DNA of 64,000 nt from positions 51,187,844-51,251,843 of the forward strand of contig JANCRA010000003.1 of assembly GCA_024362935.1 (NCBI GenBank), in the 5' to 3' direction. This DNA is from Setophaga petechia (lineage: Eukaryota; Chordata; Aves; Passeriformes; Parulidae). This document shows positions 23,721 through 36,625 of the stretch, piece by piece. The position numbers were made by a program, and so were the translations under genes. Every line of letters begins with the position of its first letter. Position 1 is the first letter of the stretch. The notes beneath the pieces are model-generated. The model had not been told where the DNA came from. It made no database searches and saw only the letters and a program-made list of their open reading frames with translations.

Positions 23721-26700
23721 ACTGCAACCTAATGATGATTACGTGGCTCTCTTGCAGCCAGTAAATCTTCTGAATAGATTAGTACAATATTTCCTATAAA
23801 AATGCAACAGGATCAAAATAAAGTCAAGCCTTTTTACTTTTCTCAGATGACAGCCAGTAAATTACTGAAATCAAGAACCTTGACATTGCATAAAAGAGGT
23901 GGCTTAGATCACAACTTTCTCCAGTGCATTTTATTCAAAGCAGAATATTTCAATGAAATACGCAAAAGCATTTACCAGAACTGCAATTTGTGCATGTAAA
24001 GCTGTATTGTAAAAAAGCTCTGAGCTTTCTCAGCTCTCATCATTCTCTTGCCTGAAAGTGTGAAAATAAATAAATCAATCTCAGGTGCAATGGCTGAGAG
24101 GCCTTCACTCTTTAGAATGCAAAATCCATTTTCAGGAGAGTTCTGTTGGTGATCACTACACCACCAATAGAGGAGAAAAAAAGAAAACCACAGCATTTCT
24201 ACCCTATTGCAAATTTTTTTTCTGACCTGTGCATTTGCTATGCTTCAAGAAGGTTTTGCCATGTGGCCAATACATAATTTCAGAGTTTCACAGAGTAATC
24301 CCCAAGGCTCAAACAGTAAATTCACCCCTTGAGTTATTGTAATGTAGTTTTTCTCTGGAAGAAGCTGCCTTGCTGTGATGTTTAACAAAACTCAGACCAT
24401 AGAAACAAATAATCCAAAAGAGGTAAAAAAAACAAGGAATGAGGGGCTGGAGGTGGTTAGAGTTATTTCACAGGAGACCTATAATTTGTGGTTTTGAGTG
24501 TAGGCTCAATAGGTTTCTCTGGTTTTAGTCTTTTGTTGGTGGCAGTTAAAAAGCAGGTATCTTTTATGAGAGAAAATGATTTTATTTCTAATTCTAAAGG
24601 CTGTCACTCAAACTATGGCTTTGTTTCATTCTAAAATCTATTCTCAGCTTTCACTTGCCTGAAAATGTAAAAATAAAAAAAAAAAAACAAATTGGGTATG
24701 AAGAGATGTTCATACCCAATCTTTTCTGCAGTTATTAGTGCTTCTGCTTTAGGCTGAGATTCTGGGGTGAGATTTTTTTGGTAAAGGAATAAAATCTGTG
24801 TCTGCAGCATTGCAGGGCAGGGAGAGGCCTGATGGATGGCAGAATGAATTACATGTGGACCTTCTGTGCTGTGAGATATTTTGCTTAGTAAAGACATGTT
24901 GCTCAAGATCAGTGGGTATTATCCACTCTGCAGAAGAGGAAAAATCAGAATTATTGACTCTCAACTCTGTCCATTCTTTGATAAAATTATTTGTTGCACA
25001 TGTTTATGCTTACATATAAAACAAGTTTTCCTACAACTTACAATTCAAAAATTATTGACATTTAAGTAGTATTTACAAAATTTTATATGATCCTACCAAA
25101 AGAGTAAGTTAAGAGAATACCAGAATAATTAAAAAGTCAAGAAGCACTGGGCACGTGGTTTATTGACAAGGAGTACATTTGATAGGTGATGCGCAGTCAC
25201 AGGTGAAAAAGGAATGCTATTTATTTGGTTGATATCGCTATACTGTAAAGACTGGGCTATGCTCAAAAATTAATTCCTGCTTGAATTTACAGGTTTGGGT
25301 TTTATTTCACTTCACTTAGGATGTGGTTTTGTGAAATTAGTTATATTTAATGCTTGCTTTCTATATTTGCACACCATTTTCTTTGCACACAAGTTTCTGT
25401 TTGGACTCACAAGTTGTCTTTTCAAAATTTCACAGCTGTAAATTTGGGTTCAATGATTTAATAGACTTAGACACACGAAAACAAGATATGAATACCTTAA
25501 ATGCACTTTTAAATTATCTGACACTCTTCATCTCTCCTGGGTTGATTGATGACTATGTCTGAAAATTTAGTAGATAAATCTTAGAAAGGATTTGAAATTA
25601 CCTTTTAGTTCCCATTCTAAAATGATCAGAAAGTTTTCTGGTTTTATGAAGAGCATGTTCGAGTGCCAGCAAACTGTAAACAAATTTTAATTATGCATTT
25701 TAAAAATTGAACTAACCAATAAAGTAAAACAAAATAAGTTCAATAGGCTAAGGGGGAAGACAGCTCTCCTGTCTAACTGCTAAGAGATGAAAATGTGTAT
25801 TTTAAAATGTTGGATATAATTTCTCTTGGAACATATGTCAGTCGAGACGAGATGACACATCCGTGAAAGAGAATATCCAAATTGCTGCTCACAATATTAA
25901 AGTCACAGTTCTGTTCCAGCAGACCTGTTTAATAACTTCCACGAATCATATTTCAAGAAATGTTATGCCCTTATTGATGGTGAATGTTCTGGTGTATAGT
26001 TCTGGTCTCCAGGCACTTGGCTTTCATTGACAAAATTTGTTTTGATCCAGTCTTTCCTGTCAAAGAAGAAAATATTTGGTCTCTGACTTCCTGCATCTGT
26101 CTGATATGGAAAAGGCAAGAAGAAAACAGTGATCAAAACATTTTATATTTTTATTCTTTACTGAATTTTTCATAAACTTCTATTTTTCCGAGCTGCTTGT
26201 TACCTATTTGATACCATAGTGAAACTTCCTGCAGCTTCAGCTAGTAAGTAGAATAATGTTTAAATTGCAGATTTTGGCATGACTGATTGCAGCACTGAAA
26301 GCTGCACTTCAGTGCTCTTTGGGGTACCAGAAGTGGGTAAGTCACAGCAGCAAAGACAGATTGTTTGATCATCAACTAACACACACTCTGATGTGTGTGC
26401 TGAATTGTTTTCTGGTTTTTTTAATAATCCTTTCTGTTAAACAAACATTGTTAATCATCTTCTGTGATTCTATTTGCCCTTCACAATTAACTGTAGTAAA
26501 ATCAGGGCTGTTTTTCTGCACAGGATCTCAAAGCATTTTGTTACCTGACATTTTTTGCGGTGTGCAAATAGAAAGTTTATCTGTATTTGTCTTAATTAGA
26601 ATTATTTCTGGGGAGCTGTTCTTTTTGCATTCAAATCAGAGCAAATATGACCTACTAGCCTGATTTAAAGAAAACAAAATGAGGTGGAGTTGCCATTACA

Positions 26701-29700
26701 GTAAAAACTACCAAGAAATATGGGTTTCTTTTGTTTACATGCAATGATATGCAAAGATGCATTGAAGCTAATTGGCTTCCTTTGAGAAGCAGGCTCAGGC
26801 GATTAAAGGAAGGTGTAAATTATCAGAAATACAAAGACTTTTTGGTAGATCTGACAATCAGGAATAGCTCATTTCATCTGGAGTGTTAAAAGCACATAAC
26901 AGCTCTTAGCCTGAGTGATTAATCCCTTGAGGTTTCTGTTTGGAAGCACAGATCCTTTCCAAAGACCTTGCTAATAATAACAACGTGTCGTCCTATCCAC
27001 ACCTCAGCACAGGGATGGGGGCTAAAAAGTTGTTAGAATTATTTCCCTTCGCCCCTTAATGAATGCAAGGTGCACAGATAGAAGGCATAGAAGGCTTCAG
27101 AAATTCAGAATTCAGCTTCAGCCTGTATAATCAAGCAGAGAGTGGTGTCAAATCAGAAGCAGAGTGTTTATCTGATGAAACACACTCCTCTCCACAAATC
27201 GTTGATTACTCTTTTCTAATGAGAGCTGACTTGGGATAATAGCCAAGAAAAAAAACACTGTTTCCTTCACCAGAAGTTTAAAGAAAAGCAAATGTCTTTA
27301 TTCAAACCCATTTATGGTGCAAGAATTAATTCTTATCCTAGCAAAATCAGAAAGGTTTTAAGAGAAAAAAAAGAGATTTCTGCACTAACTGATGGTGTCT
27401 GTTAATCTAGTGATAAAAAATCAAAGCTGAAGATTCCCTTCTATAAATTCAATTTAAAATATCCAAATGAGAACTATTCCTCCATAATCTTTACTTTTGG
27501 ACACACAGTAATATGTATTGGCTGAAAAAATGCAGAGAGAACGAAGAATTATTTCACCAGATCACTACATTGCTGAAACTCCAAAAGGTTCAAACTGAAG
27601 TGTTTGAAAACCATCCTGTAGGCTAATTGTGTTTCCTCAAGCCCCAAGGGAACACATGATGTCTCCATGGCAACTGCTCCTTACTTTTTTATTTAGAAAA
27701 GTGTTTGTGCATCATACTTCACATATTGTCAGGTATAGGGAAAATGTAACACTGGAGGATTTTAACAGTCAACAGCTTCTCTTTTTCCAGAATTGCCCTT
27801 AGTGTGGATATTACAGCTGTGTTTTCTGACCCTCAATGCCTTTTCTTAATGAACTGCTCATTGCATTTTATTTTCGCCTTGCAAAACATTTACCTGATAA
27901 CAGCAAAACAAAAAAAAAAAAAAGGATGTTTCATTTCCTTACATTTCTTTCCTTACAAAAGATGTCTCATTTCCTTGTTGCAGTGACAATTCAGCAGGTT
28001 TGAAGTGCCCTTCCTGTGTGGGCAAGTCTCATGTTAATTTAGCAGAGGTACCAGAGCTGAGGCAGGACTGGCATTGACACCAGATCTTTGCACCATGAAC
28101 GAGATTTCTTTTTATTTTTTAATCCATACCTTGTAAATGGTACCTGGCTTCTTCACCAACTACAAACTGGTGCAGAATTAGGTCTAATATGATAATAATT
28201 TCCCCTGAAAAGGGAACCCAAGTTCCTGGGAGTGAACAGGAACCTGCTCTCTCTGATGTTCAGGGTGGCATATTCAGGAGATGAACACCCAGAGTCTGTA
28301 TTTGCCTTTCAAATGAACTCTCAGAATGAATGCAAACAACTCATTTTACCTCTGTAACTCTGCTCCTGCATCCACAGGTGGCATTAATGATTTGTTTTTC
28401 CAAAACACTGCAACATCTGCACTTTTGCAAGGAGATGAATTACAGCTCAAGGCTTTTGCCTCTTGCTGAACACGAATCCACTGGCTTTCTGGAAATATTT
28501 TGCCATCCTCAGTCCTTGCATGTTAATGTTTATTTACACTCATGATCCCAGGGCTCTGTGGCCATTTCAGTCACCTGCACAGCTCTTGGAATTGGAGGCA
28601 TTCTAGAGACTTACTCAGCAGTTTTGGTTTTGCATGCTCATTTTTGTCAACCCCCTCCTTCTGCAGAATTGTAGCAGAATTTTATTTCTTTGTATTTGAC
28701 TCAGGCCACGTTGAAGAGTTCCTGGCCAGTTGTCACTACCTGGGCTTTAACTCACAGCTAAAATTGTGCCAGGACAGGCAAGAGATATATTTAATCTGCT
28801 GAGGTCCCCTCCAAACCTATTTCTACAGCTTTCTGGTATTTTTCAATAAGGATTTTTTTTTAATTTTTATTTTAAAACTCTCACTACACTGCCAAAATTT
28901 TTTTCCCTTCTAACATTTGACTTTGAAGTTTGTGTGCATATACTTAACATAATGGCAGGCTTTAAAGCAAGAATTGATTTAGATGCTTTATGGAATTGAA
29001 GCCTGTCCTCTCAGTGTCCCATTCTGATTCTTCTCCCTCTCCTTGAGGAATATGATCCCAGAATGGTGATGACCACACTGCTGCTGCTGTAGTGGTGGTG
29101 TTTGGATGCATCAGTGGGGGATATTTTTAAGAACATTTCCTATTCTTTGAGTTAAGCTTCAATAAATCAAGGAACAGCAAAACTGCTGTGTGACCTTGAC
29201 CAAAAATAACACTCTTCAAGGACCTAACACATTGAAAACAGTTTGGAGAGCATAAATTGCTGATCCAGATTAATCACCCAGTAATGATCACATCTATAAA
29301 GAATTTATAATTGGTTTTTATGGAAAACATACAAACAACACCCTTGCCCCAACTATGCAAGAGTAATAATTAATTTATCAGTGTCATCTGTACAATAACA
29401 AGCTGCCAGTCTAAAACCTAGCTTGTCCTGAGAAGAACTTTCAGTTCAGAGGAAATATTGGAAGGCAGATTTAGACATGCATTTTGTGCCAGCTGGTCCA
29501 GGCATTTAAGCTGCCTCCATTCAAACAGGTAACCACTTGCTTGTGTTTTTTATTTGCACAAAAAGCACAGCCATAGATCTGTACCTTGCCATGAAACTGA
29601 ACACCAAGTTTCCAGCTGACAGGAGAGAAAAATATTGCCTTCAAACATGTCTGATATAGTATTTTGAATTTATTTTTCCCCAACAGCAGTAATAAGCAAG

Positions 29701-30277
29701 AAGGTGCTGTAGAGTGACTGCATCCATTCGTAATGGCATTGCTTCTCCCAAAACCTAACAGCAACAGCATTGCTGGCATTTATTGAATGTTTACCTTTAA
29801 TATCACCAAAGAGATGAGCTATATTTTCCCAGGAAGATTACAAACACATTGCAACAGTCCCTGCTTGAGAGTCTCAGACCTTTTAAATTCAATTTTGATT
29901 TGTTCATAGGCCTGACTTACTGCAGAAGCCATTTCTTAATATTTGACATCTCCATTTGTGAAGTCTTCCTTTAGATTGGGAGCATTCATAGCTAAGGCTT
30001 CAGCTTTTGTTTTTTAATAAAAAAAAAAATAAAGTATGACCTGCTGTTGGAGCTTTTGGGGCTCCTAAAGAAGCCCGAAGAGAACAGGGGAGTTGCACAT
30101 TATTTGTCAGATGGGTGATTTTAAAAACCATAATACTGAGTGCACACCTCCTAAGGGCTCATGTCTGCAGGCAGAAAACCTGGTAGGAAAAATCTGGCTG
30201 CCTTCTGGTGCATCCTCAGTGCAGAATAACAATAGTGCAAGATAATAATAGAGAATCTGCTTTCAGAATTAATAGTC
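23721..30277. other. Intergenic DNA, no gene seen
   Basis: About 6.5 kb of AT-rich sequence. Open frames are short and overlapping. A stretch near 26720-26830 contains ATGCAAA-like and TAATTGG-like words that could belong to a conserved non-coding element, but the sequence alone cannot show this. Confidence 0.55.
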
Positions 30278-31300
30278 TGTGCTGGTTTAGGGCAAATTTG
30301 GTAGAGAATTTCCAAAGGAGAACCTCTCCAAAAAGCAAACCCACAGGGCCCCTCCTCGCAACCGGTTTGGTAAGAATTCCTGGGAGAGAAGGAAAGAACC
30401 TGTTTATTTAACAGGCACAGTGTCACAGACACTTTTTGTGAAAAATCCTTTCTTAGGATTTTTCCTGCTGAAGCTGAGAAGTTTCAGCAACAAATGTAAA
30501 CAATGGTTATGTGCTGCTGTGGGATGCAACAGGTGGATCCGTGATTGGTTTTCTATGGATGTTTGGATTTACTGACCACTCATGGCAGAGCTGGCTCTTG
30601 CTCTCTGAGGAGAACACAGATCTTTGTTATTCATTCTTTCTATTCTATTCTCAGCATAGCCAGCTTCTGAAGAAGCCTTTTCTTTTCTATTTCTTTTTAG
30701 TATAGTCATAATGTTATATATTTATCATAAAATAATAAATCAAGCCTTCTGATCATGGAGTCAACATTCCCGTCTCTTCCTTCACCTGCAAACCCCTGTG
30801 GCCACGGTCACAGCACAGCACCCCCCAGCACACAAAATGAACAGTACTGGATGACACCACTCTGAAAAAGATGTCAAATTCAGAAAATCTCTCTCGGGGG
30901 TGGTCGCTCTGTTCTCAGTCCCTCCAGTGCTGGGGCAGCTGCTGCAGCCACAAGGTGTGAACTCCTGGTGTTCCCAGGTCCCAGTCCAGAGCAGGTTTGG
31001 GATGGTCAAAAAAAGAGAGGAAAAACAGTCCAGGAAGCAATTTGGACTGTTTAGCTAAGCTAGCTAAGAGCAGAAGCAAAAGCAAGCATGAGCAAAGCAA
31101 GCAAGAGCAAGAGAGAGTAAAGCGAAAAGCAAAAGCACCAAAAGCAAAAGCTGCAGTCTTTGTGCCCCAGCTAGGCTGATAAGAAAACCAAAACAAAACT
31201 TTCATTCTTCAGAGCCAGTCTAAAAGGTACAGAACATAATATCCAACATGAACAGAACACATGAATGGGGATACAAGCATCATAACATCACCCTAGGACA
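30278..31300 (-). mobile_element. Minus-strand LTR split by a younger LTR insertion
   Basis: On the minus strand the element starts TGTCCTAGGGTGATG (right end, 31300) and ends near '...ctaaaccagcaca' (left end, about 30278). The outer flanks are 'tagtc' and 'ttgtc', a possible 5 bp target duplication with one mismatch. A minus-strand AATAAA (complement 30403-30408) lies about 125 bp from the 3' end, suiting an R/U5 boundary. It contains a GCAAAA-like low-complexity run (about 31063-31150). The element is interrupted at 30421-30812 by a plus-strand LTR. Removing that insertion leaves one continuous LTR of about 620 bp. Confidence 0.65.
30421..30812 (+). mobile_element. Nested solo LTR, copy 4 of the five-copy family
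   Basis: Starts TGTCACAGAC and ends GGTCACA, flanked by GCACAG on both sides (30415-30420 and 30813-30818), a perfect 6 bp target duplication. Shared family blocks include 'ggatttttcctg', 'aaatgtaaacaatggttat', 'caggtggatccgtgattgg', the TAGTATAG motif and 'aaaataataaatcaagcc'. It is very similar to the copy at 43943. It sits inside a minus-strand LTR and is therefore younger than that element. Six-base duplications are typical of ERVK-type integrations. Confidence 0.82.
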
Positions 31301-34300
31301 TTGTCATATCCACTTCAGGTATTTTTAGTGATGGGTTCTACAGCTACAGAAATACTGAGGCTCATCCCTTATATTATAGAGGATGTTTCCAAAATTAAAG
31401 AAAAAAAATAATTGTGTAGAAAAGAGGTGAAAATGTGAAGCTTTCCAGAAGGAATAATCCCCTCTCAGTAGCAGTTTTAACTCTTTTGGTGAAATCCAGT
31501 CCCAGAAGCACAAACTTGACTTCAGCAAGCATTTCAAGCATGGCTCTTACACTGTGCTGAGCCCTCTGGGCTTAACCTGAAACAAAAAGAAGTTGAGTAG
31601 TTGATGGAAATCTCTTTTTCTTTAGTAATATTTGTGTCAGGCAGGATTTTTCAAATTAAAATTTAGATACCAGTTATAACACTGGTATGCAAGGTACAAG
31701 GAGGAACAATCATTAATGTAAGTACAAATTGAAGGGATGTGAGTTAGAAATACTGAAAAAATCAAAATTATAATAAATAGGAATATAATAATTTTTTTCT
31801 AAGCAAAAACTTCTGTGGATTGCAAACAAACAGCACTAAACTTTGGGGCAGTCATTGTGGGAGAGTTGTGAAGGACGGTGACAGGAAAATGCAGAAAATG
31901 GAGAAGAAAGGGTTGCAGTTTCTTTTCTCCATCACTTTGTTCATTTTCCATTCCTTTTGTCCAGGTACCAAAATGATAAGTTGATTTCTATGGTTTCCAT
32001 TGATTGACAAATAGCCTTAAAGAGGCTTGTTAATGTTAGGTTTAAGAGGAGGTTTATGGAAGAAATGTAATTATGTGGCAACATCTGGATCTTAGCTTGG
32101 AAACAGAACCCCTGAAGCACCTTCACTACTCCTGCCATTATCCCACACAATTCATGGGTGCAGAAATACCAGGGGTTGCAACCAAAGAATCATAAGAAAA
32201 AAAGAAAATCTGCTTTCCATACATAGGCATTCATTTTTTAAAAAATGGCAGAAAAGGAAACACAGAACTCAGAGAAACAGATTGCTTTTTATGGCTGCAT
32301 TTTTAGCACTTTTCACGAATGACAATTACTGTGGAAAAACAGCTTCTCTAGTACACTTTTCCTCAATATTATGTGTCTGTGAGTACATATTTACATACAG
32401 AGCTAATAAGGAAAGAGTTTTAGGGTGGCATCAGTCATTTAGTGCATACATTAAATCCCATTTAAACTTTATTTGATCATGTCTTTTAAAGCTACCTCTC
32501 TCTAGAAAGTTAATGAAAGATTGTTTTTTTCACTAGTCACAAATATCATCTGCTAATTTAAACCTACCTGGGGTTGTTTATTCCGTACCATAGAGGCACA
32601 TAAAAGCTGATATTTTTTTGGGAAAGAAAGAAGCATATTTCTCCTGGTGTGCCTGGAGGTGAAATGGAGAATCAGAAGATCCGATTGACCCCACATTCCT
32701 TTGAAGGTGTCACAACATCCTGATGTAGGTCAGGGTTTAGGGAGCACAGCAGAGCCCTCAGTGCAGGATTTGCACTTTTCACTTCTGAAATGTTCTCCTT
32801 TGCTATTGTAGATATATTGATTAAACTGAGAACTTTAAGAAAATTTGTTCCTCCTGTTTACCAGCCCAGGAAAAAGCCACTCACATGCTCTCTCATTAAT
32901 TGTAAGTAGTCCAGTTAAACCAAGTAAATAATGAATTTGAATCAAGGAGAATGGATACCATAAAATTATGGTTCCTTAGCATCAGAGATCATGGAAGCTA
33001 AGGGAATTTCCCAGGAGAAACAGACTGGAGATTTTGATGCAGGTTAATCTTTAGAGCCACTACAGGCTGCATATATCATAAAAATAAAGCAGCATTTCAT
33101 AAACAGCTATTTTAGTTTATTAGGTAGAGTAGTTTAATTTTGGCATCCTGAAATAACAGATGAGACACTTTGCTCCATTTCATTTTTATATGAATTTATA
33201 TGGCTCTGCTTTTTTGGTTTCATTTATTTTGGAGGATTTGCAGATCTTCTTTGACAACCCATTAAAGCTGTCAGGAATTTTTCTACATCATTGCCTTTAA
33301 TTCCAGTCCTGTCTCTTTTTTTTCCCATCACATTTTCCTCTCCTCTCCATCTCTCTGGCTGTTGTCTCCTTTTTTCTTTACGGCTCTCTTGCGCCTTTGC
33401 TTTCTGATTCATTATTTGAAGTAAAACTTTCTCCATATGATGAAGGACCACAGGCATGAATAACATGATATATTCCTTCCTCCAATACAGGCATTTATCC
33501 CAAATGGCAGCCAGAGCTTCTGAGTAATGTGGTTTCAGAGGATCTGTTGAATCCCTGTAGCTTCAGCAGAACACTGATTACTTCTCTGATAATGTTGTTA
33601 AACTCAAAAAGACTGTCAGTAATGGAGGAAAGATAAGAGAAGTGGGAGACCACTCTGAATTTGATGTGAGGAGAAAGTGCACTGGAACAAAATAGAATGC
33701 CTTAAAAGCAAAGCCTCATAAAAATAAACAAGGCTAAAACTGGGGGGGTGTTTATTATGAAATGCGTTGCAGAGGCTCAAAACTTTGATATTTTTACTCC
33801 TGCTCTCTCTTCAATAGCTGGGAAATACATCAAATAAATGCTGTTTATATCTGACAGAGACAGACAGATAAATAGATTTCAAATGTCTGGAGCAATGGGA
33901 GCTGTTTGCAATCACGCCCCTGAATTTGCTGCACTTAGACGGGACAAGATTTTCAGAAGTAATGAGTAGCCTTGAGTGTCTGCATTCTGATGTCACAAGG
34001 GGACCTGCTCTAAGATCTGGCTGTAAATTATATTTGTCTCTTTCCCTACACGTATTCCCAGCTAGGCACCAAAAATAGAAGCCAGCTGAATCAGTAAAAC
34101 CTGTTAATTTGGCTTTAAAAGGAATTCCTATGGAGAAAATTCCCAGTCTCCTCACCTGGGGATTTCTGATGGAGAAGGGTCAGGGTAAGGGGTTTGATAA
34201 CAAAACAATGGGGCTGGTGAGAAGCAGCAGCAGCAGAATTAATGACCCACCTCAGTGGTGTCCCTGGGCTGCTTTGGCAGGGGAGGGGCAAAATGTTTCC

Positions 34301-34370
34301 ATTTAATAACATATTTCTGGGGATAAAGAGACAGAAAGTTGTGCAGTGCAGTTTCCACCGTTATTATTGT
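31301..34370. other. Intergenic DNA, no gene seen
   Basis: AT-rich sequence. A pyrimidine-rich tract (about 33301-33410) yields a lysine- and arginine-rich minus-strand open frame (33224-33466) that I take as compositional. No other feature is recognisable. Confidence 0.55.
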
Positions 34371-34805
34371 TGTTTTTAATAAGGAATGGGACCATTGTTG
34401 GCTTAGGCATGATTTATTGCTTAGATAAACGTTAGTTTTAGAGGTTGTGAGATTTTAAAGGAGTAAGTTGTTGGTTATAGTTTAAAGTAGTTATAACTTT
34501 TTTGTTATAAGATAACATATAACTTTCTAGTTTAATGGATAGATGTTATAAAGATTATTTTGTTTTTTTAATTTATCACTTTTACTTAATTTTGCTGTAT
34601 TGCAGATACTTTCATTTCATAGGTTGTTGCTGAACATATACATATATATTTCTATTATAACTTTTAAACTCTTGGCTTACTTTATATATTTACAGTTCTA
34701 CATGATAAACTTTTCACTATCTTAATATAGTTTTTTTTACTTACTTAAGGTATATTTTTAATTACAACTATAGAAGCACACTTTTAAAATTTTTTTACTG
34801 AATGT
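34371..34805. other. AT-rich block with G-over-C skew
   Basis: The plus strand has many G and few C in its first part: 34441-34500 has 16 G and 1 C. It then becomes a T-rich low-complexity sequence. No coding or RNA gene is recognisable. The skew is opposite to that at 20620-21400, so the two could be opposite-strand relics of one element type, which is untested. Confidence 0.45.
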
Positions 34806-34831
34806 TTGTGTATTTTATTTTTGCATCCAAA

Positions 34832-35196
34832 CTCCAGGGAGACTTTCCAGCAGCACTGCAGTGCCCAAAGGGGCTACAAGAAAGGTGGAGAGGGGCTCTT
34901 TGCAAGGGTTTATAGTGACAGGACAAGCAGTAATGGCTTTAAATGGCAGAGGGCAAGGTTAGATGGGATTTTGGGAATTAATCTTTACTGTGAGGGTGGT
35001 GAGGCACTGGCACAGAGAAGCTGTGGCTGCTCCTTCCATCCCTGGAAGTGCCCAAGGCCAGGCTGGATGGGGCTCTGAGCTTGGAACTGGTTGATCTTTC
35101 AGGCCCCTTCCAACACAAGCCATTCTATCATTCTATAAATTCTATCATTCTATAAATTCTATCATTCTATAAATTCAATCATTCTATGATTCCATG
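34832..35196 (+). mobile_element. CR1 LINE, 5'-truncated 3' end
   Basis: The block matches the well-known 3' end of avian CR1 retrotransposons: the end of the reverse-transcriptase ORF ('ctacaagaaaggtggagagg', 'gtgacaggacaagcagtaatgg'), then 'gtgaggcactggcacagaga', 'gaagctgtggctgctccttcc', 'aggctggatggggctctgag', 'ttccaacacaagccattcta'. It ends in a short array of ATTCTAT-type units (about 35123-35190), the diagnostic CR1 3' terminus. The reverse-transcriptase frame is not intact here, and the element is a dead 5' truncation as most CR1 copies are. Confidence 0.93.
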
Positions 35197-36625
35197 GTTC
35201 TGATGCAGACATTGGAAAGTTAAAATTGTGAGGTGGCAGAAATTCCCCGTGGTTCATAATGGACCTGACAGAAAACATTAATGCTTTGCTACCGCCCGGT
35301 CACTCTGCTTCTTCCCATGGCTGTGACATATCCCTCCAATAAGGATGATTCACACAGCTTAATAATATCTTTAAATGAGGATTTAGTTTTTAAATACTGA
35401 ACAAAAAGAAGCACTGCGGTCCTTTGTTAATTTCCTATGTGTTCTGGAAATTAACTGAAATTAATTTTATTTTAGGTATGAAAATAAATGAACAGGTTAA
35501 GCAAAACCGTGTTAAGCAACTTGTTGGGTTATTATTTTATAAGCTGAAGCATCTATTAAACCAGGTTTTATTTTTCCTCCTTGTAGTCAATGGCAATATT
35601 CCCAATAGTGTTATTAAACACAAGAACAGGCCAGAAAGCTGATTATACCTGAATTAAAAGAGGGCAGAATAGATTGTTCTTTCACAAACTTAGAGCTTAT
35701 TTAAAACACTATTTTAATTTGGGATTTTGTTGTTGGTTTCTGATTTTGTTTTGTTTTTACTGAGATAGCATCGTGCAGTCACTCTTTGCATGAAAAATGC
35801 ACTAAAACTTGATTAAAATATTTTAATGAGTCACTGAGGGACTGCACTGATGCCTTCCTGTGTTAGAGGGACTGTGCCATGCAAACTCAGAGCTTAAATC
35901 ACAAAGTAAAGCTGAAAAAGGAATTGTTTGCTGCAATTTGGGAGCAGCAACAGTTTGAAAGGCAGAGAGTCCAGGTTAGTCTGGACTGAGAACCTTCCAG
36001 CAAACCCAGTGGAATCTGCCACGTGAGCTCCACCAGACACCCAAAACTGCAGAAAATTCTAAATATACCACCAGAAAGAGCAAAGTTTATTAGAAGTCAC
36101 AAATTCAAAAACCACAGATCACGTGAAGGCCACATGAAAAAATCTCCTGAAGTCTAAACACAACTAATATGGGTGAGTTAATTTACTCACTCATCCTGAA
36201 CATTCTGATTTTTCCAGATACTTTCTCAGAAACAAAGTGAAAGCTGAGATGCTCACCCAGTGTCTTGGTTCCACCTTGACTGTAAGGAAAAATTCTGAAC
36301 ACATAACACTGATGAAAAAAAAGTGAAGTTTTGTGTGATTAAAATCCAGAATGCATTTAAAGGCATAACAAAAGCATTTGGATGGAATTTAGGGGCCCAA
36401 ATCCAAAGCTGCAGGTTTGAATCTTTCAGTGTTAATGAAAAATTTTTGTGAGATTTGGGAAAGGATTAGATCTGTGAGATAACAAGGATTTAAATAACTC
36501 ACCAGAACTGGATGTGGAGAATCAGTGTCTGAAGAAGACCTGGATACCCAGTGATGTTTTACATGAACAAGATAATGAATAAAATACAGAAAAACCTTGG
36601 ACTGCAGCTGACCAGAAGTCTGCTG
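35197..36625. other. Intergenic DNA, no gene seen
   Basis: AT-rich sequence after the CR1 end. Nothing recognisable. Confidence 0.6.

Noticed and set aside
33224..33466. Lysine/arginine/glutamate-rich minus-strand frame of 80 codons
   Set aside because: It translates a pyrimidine-rich tract. No flanking splice sites or homologous domain could be recognised.
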